DNA from: Candidatus Methanoperedentaceae archaeon
GTDB lineage: Archaea; Halobacteriota; Methanosarcinia; Methanosarcinales; Methanoperedenaceae
DNA: 6,714 nucleotides
Assembly: GCA_013331375.1 (NCBI GenBank)
Contig: DUGO01000140.1
Span: 1 to 6,714 of the forward strand
Direction: 5' to 3'
Part shown: piece after piece, positions 4,450 to 6,714 of the stretch
How positions within the stretch are numbered: position 1 is the stretch's first letter
Layout: every line of letters begins with the position of its first letter
Program-made: the position numbers and the translations under genes
Notes under the pieces: generated by a model
What the model saw: the letters and a program-made list of their open reading frames with translations, nothing else
What the model was told of the DNA's origin: nothing
Databases searched by the model: none

Positions 4450-5856
4450 ATGATACATTGGAAAAACATGCAATACAGTCCAAGCGGAATAACCGGTCTT
4501 GATGAGATACTTGGTAATGGGCTACCTGCCCCGTCCACAATCTTTGTCGCCGGTACCGCAGGGACTGGAAAGACTGCGTTTGTGCTCCAGGCGCTGTCTT
4601 ATGCAGCGAAAAAAGGGGAGGCGGTAGCATACATCCCGATTACATCACAATCCGAGGAGCGCCTGCGGCTTTTCCTTTCCACATACCCTGTGTTTGACGA
4701 GAAAATCCACATCCACACGGTTGACAGGTCATCCGCAGAGAAAGACCCGCTTACAGCCCTGCTCGACATAGGTAATTCGCTTGCCCAGATAAACCCCACA
4801 CGCATTGCGATTGACCCGATTACGCCATTAGGCTTCGGGTTCCCTGAGCTCGAGAAGCGGCGGTTCATGTACTCAGTGGATTCGATGCTGCACGAGTGGA
4901 AAGCCATCACCTTTGTGGTGGGTGAGCTTGTGAGGGATGAGGTACACGGCTCTGTCATCAGCCATATCGCTGACGGGATACTGTACCTCTCTCGTGAGGT
5001 GGCTGGTCTGCGCACCGTGCGGCGCATGGAGATACTCAAGATGAGAGGCGTTCCGAGAGCCGAGAACACCGGGGTCTTTCAGTTCAAGCTCGGAAGCGGC
5101 GGCATGACCGTGTTCCAGGAGCTTAAAGTGGCAGGCGTGCCTGCGCCCATGCTTGATACCCGGATGTCAACTGGCATTGAAGGACTGGACAGGATGACCG
5201 GCGGGGGCATCCCGCAGGGAACCACCATGCTTGTCTGCGGTTCGACAGGGACCGGCAAGACCGTGCTCGGCATGCAGTTCATCTACACAGGGCTCAGGAA
5301 GGGTGAGAACTGCCTGGTGGTCTCGTTCGAAGAGCGACCCGACCAGCTCATCGCAGAGGCAAAAGCATTCGGGTGGGACCTGGATACGTACCTGAAGGGC
5401 GGGCAGCTTCAATTCATATATACCAAGCCTGAAACACTCGATACAGATGATCATGCATCTGCCATTGCCAGCATCATTGAGGGAAAACAGATAAAACGTG
5501 TCATGTTCGACAGCATCACTGACCTCGAGGCAGGGCTCTCTGACGCCATTGCTGCGCGCGGGTATGTGCAGAAGCTCGGCGAGTATTTCAAGTCGCGGGG
5601 CGCCACGTGCCTGTTCACAGCAGATTCTGCCGCAGGTGACTCTGCACGTCCCTCATGCAGGGTATCTTTCATAGCCGATGCCGTAATCAATCTCGGGTAC
5701 AGGGACATTGACATGGAATTGCGCAGGACGATCTCGATAGTCAAGCTGCGCGGATGCGATTTTGACAGGAAGACGCGGGAGTTCGCAATAACAGCCCGCG
5801 GCATTGAGATTGCAGCCAGGGAAAAGAGGTTCGGAATTCAAAAATTCCTGATGTAA
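4450..5856 (+). CDS. KaiC-like double RecA-domain ATPase
   Basis: The protein has 468 residues from ATG 4450 or 462 from ATG 4468. The latter is preferred: it begins MQYSPSGITGLDEIL as KaiC-like domains do and lies downstream of the expected transcription start. Domain 1 (about 8-225) has Walker A GTAGTGKT (35-42) and Walker B with D122 (RIAIDPITP). Domain 2 (about 237-468) repeats the layout: STGIEGLDRMTGGGIP, Walker A GSTGTGKT (264-271), catalytic SFEERP with E294 and E295, and Walker B with D354. An ungapped alignment of the halves puts T65-S66 where domain 2 has the Glu pair, so domain 1 may bind but not hydrolyse ATP. The site matching KaiC phospho-residues S431/T432 reads S406-F407. There is no KaiA-binding tail; no kaiA or kaiB is in the window. 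Archaeal KaiC-like proteins act in signalling or regulation rather than a proven clock; the partner is unknown. Its 3' end overlaps the convergent gene by 19 bases. Confidence 0.85.
   Translation: MIHWKNMQYSPSGITGLDEILGNGLPAPSTIFVAGTAGTGKTAFVLQALSYAAKKGEAVAYIPITSQSEERLRLFLSTYPVFDEKIHIHTVDRSSAEKDPLTALLDIGNSLAQINPTRIAIDPITPLGFGFPELEKRRFMYSVDSMLHEWKAITFVVGELVRDEVHGSVISHIADGILYLSREVAGLRTVRRMEILKMRGVPRAENTGVFQFKLGSGGMTVFQELKVAGVPAPMLDTRMSTGIEGLDRMTGGGIPQGTTMLVCGSTGTGKTVLGMQFIYTGLRKGENCLVVSFEERPDQLIAEAKAFGWDLDTYLKGGQLQFIYTKPETLDTDDHASAIASIIEGKQIKRVMFDSITDLEAGLSDAIAARGYVQKLGEYFKSRGATCLFTADSAAGDSARPSCRVSFIADAVINLGYRDIDMELRRTISIVKLRGCDFDRKTREFAITARGIEIAAREKRFGIQKFLM
5833..5848. terminator. Short hairpin at the convergent gene junction
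   Basis: GGAATT-CAAA-AATTCC is a perfect 6-base inverted repeat inside the 19-base tail-to-tail overlap of the KaiC-like and isomerase-like genes, covering the minus-strand stop codon at 5838-5840. It could act on both transcripts, but it is short and A/T-rich and also encodes protein on both strands, so it may be incidental. Confidence 0.25.
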
Positions 5857-6614
5857 CTCAGGCTTTCAACTCCCTCTGCCACTGTCCTGGCTTCAGTGAC
5901 GACACGCCCCCTGAAATTGCGGAGCTTTTCCATCACAGGCTTCCAGTCAACAGTGCCCCTGCCGATGGGCAGGTGCTCGTCTTTGCTCCCGTCGTTGTCG
6001 TGTGCATGCACATGCACGACCTTATCGATGATATCCAGGAACTCCCCTGTGGCATGGTTGGTGTGCGCATGCCCGATATCGAGCACCATGCCGATATTAT
6101 CCCTGTCGACCGCGCTTACGATGCGCGAAAGCTCATGGGCATGCTTCCCGAAGATGTGCGGCATGTTCACCATATTCTCAAGACCGATAGTGATTCCGTA
6201 GTCCCCCGCAAAATCGGCGAGGCGGCGCAGCCCGAGTACCTGCTGGTCAAATGCGAGGTCAGGGAGCTGCATCCCGACTGGCGAAAGGTGTCCGGGGTGG
6301 ACCACGGCAAGCCTCACGAAGTCCCCCGCGCTCCAGATGCACTGCTCCATCTGCCGTATGCTCTCCTCCCATATTCTGTGGTTGAGGCTGGCAAGGTTCA
6401 GGTCTGAGAAGGGTAAATGCACGGTCAGCGTAAGATGCGTGGTCTCAAGGATGTTCCTGATTGCCGGCAGGGTGCTTTCGTCTATCGTCTGCCTGCCCTC
6501 TCCCACGATTTCCCATCCCGAAAAGCCTCGATCTTCGAGTTCATAAGCCCACTCGAAAGGGTCGTTCACCACAACCAGCGAGGAGAAACTGACGTGCATG
6601 GTGCTACATTCCAT
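5838..6614 (-). CDS. Sugar-phosphate isomerase/epimerase or AP endonuclease 2-like TIM-barrel protein
   Basis: The 258-residue protein (253 from the inner ATG at 6599) has the strand-by-strand motifs of the xylose isomerase-like TIM-barrel superfamily: GWEIVGEG (33-40), TVHLPFSDLN (64-73), VVHPGH (104-109), IGLENM (143-148), MVLDIGHAH (176-184), HVHAHDNDG (201-209) and VVTEAR (238-243). E146, D179, H182, H214 and E241 are the likely divalent-metal ligands, with H66 and H106 nearby, as in endonuclease IV. Superfamily members isomerise or epimerise sugars or cut abasic DNA; this protein lacks a recognisable DNA-binding insertion, so a small-molecule substrate is more likely but not named. The inner start MHVSFSSLVVV resembles family N-termini better than MECST; neither has a clear Shine-Dalgarno. 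It follows the partial gene at the right edge in the same direction by 31-46 bases, suggesting one operon. Confidence 0.8.
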   Translation of the reverse strand: MECSTMHVSFSSLVVVNDPFEWAYELEDRGFSGWEIVGEGRQTIDESTLPAIRNILETTHLTLTVHLPFSDLNLASLNHRIWEESIRQMEQCIWSAGDFVRLAVVHPGHLSPVGMQLPDLAFDQQVLGLRRLADFAGDYGITIGLENMVNMPHIFGKHAHELSRIVSAVDRDNIGMVLDIGHAHTNHATGEFLDIIDKVVHVHAHDNDGSKDEHLPIGRGTVDWKPVMEKLRNFRGRVVTEARTVAEGVESLSYIRNF

Positions 6615-6645
6615 CAGGATACGATGAAGATTTGCATCCCACAGG

Positions 6646-6714
6646 CTAACGGAAGCACTTCACGCACGAAAGAACGATGTCACCGCGGCTCGCGAGCCTC
6701 GCTGCCTGCCCCCT
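6646..6714 (-). CDS. C-terminal end of an unrecognised protein, cut by window edge
   Basis: On the minus strand one frame runs from the window edge through 22 codons to TAG at 6646-6648. The visible tail, ending ASRGDIVLSCVKCFR, has a hydrophobic beta-strand followed by a CxxC pair, and its codons favour G/C in third position like the neighbouring genes. A competing minus frame ends at a TGA after 17 codons and looks less protein-like. The CxxC suggests a metal or disulfide site, but the family cannot be named from so little. Same strand and short gap suggest co-transcription with the isomerase-like gene. Confidence 0.45.
   Translation of the reverse strand, partial: RGQAARLASRGDIVLSCVKCFR

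Noticed and set aside
4450..5856. Circadian clock operon
   Set aside because: Only a KaiC-like protein is present. No kaiA or kaiB is nearby, the KaiA-binding tail is missing and the phosphosite pair is altered.
6630..6714. Plus-strand frame from ATG 6630 starting MKICIPQANG and open to the edge
   Set aside because: After the first residues it is Ser/Arg-rich with no family-like pattern. The opposite-strand tail reads more like protein and fits the operon direction.

Overview
The window reads as a piece of an archaeal chromosome of the methanogen/ANME type (Methanosarcinales, Syntrophoarchaeales or relatives). The reasons are TATA-like A/T boxes about 24-30 bases ahead of several start codons, which implies leaderless mRNAs; frequent AGG/AGA and ATA codons; a KaiC/RecA-like double-ATPase; a DUF1786 protein; and an archaeal-style MoaB. 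The species cannot be fixed because no rRNA or methanogenesis gene is present. The region is gene-dense, and the longest non-coding stretch is about 200 bases. No phage, transposon, CRISPR array, tRNA or rRNA is visible.

Layout. Bases 1-872 (minus) hold the N-terminal 290 codons of a DUF1786 protein cut by the window edge. It diverges across a 40-base gap from moaB (913-1431, plus), a molybdopterin-handling enzyme. Convergent with moaB is a two-gene minus-strand unit (1446-2478) with a small two-helix membrane protein first and a di-haem cytochrome b of the formate-dehydrogenase-gamma type second, without catalytic or iron-sulfur subunits beside it. A 135-base divergent promoter region separates this unit from an ArsR-type regulator (2614-3126) carrying a C-terminal DUF4430-like domain. 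Next comes a bacterial-type tRNA-guanine transglycosylase (3162-4250). An A/T-rich spacer with a probable terminator and a promoter leads to a KaiC-like protein (4450-5856). This overlaps tail-to-tail with a minus-strand TIM-barrel sugar-phosphate isomerase/AP-endonuclease-2-like protein (5838-6614). The right edge holds the likely C-terminal end of one further minus-strand gene.

How they may work together. The small protein and cytochrome b probably form a membrane electron-transfer module, and the divergent ArsR protein is the natural candidate to control it. MoaB serves molybdenum/tungsten cofactor synthesis, which many redox enzymes of such organisms need. The other genes look like housekeeping or signalling genes without an obvious joint pathway. 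I do not see a convincing undescribed defence or mobile system. The most noteworthy items are the ArsR-DUF4430-like fusion with an operator-like palindrome, the orphan cytochrome b pair, the bacterial-type Tgt in an archaeal context, and the KaiC-like protein whose first ATPase domain lacks its catalytic glutamates.
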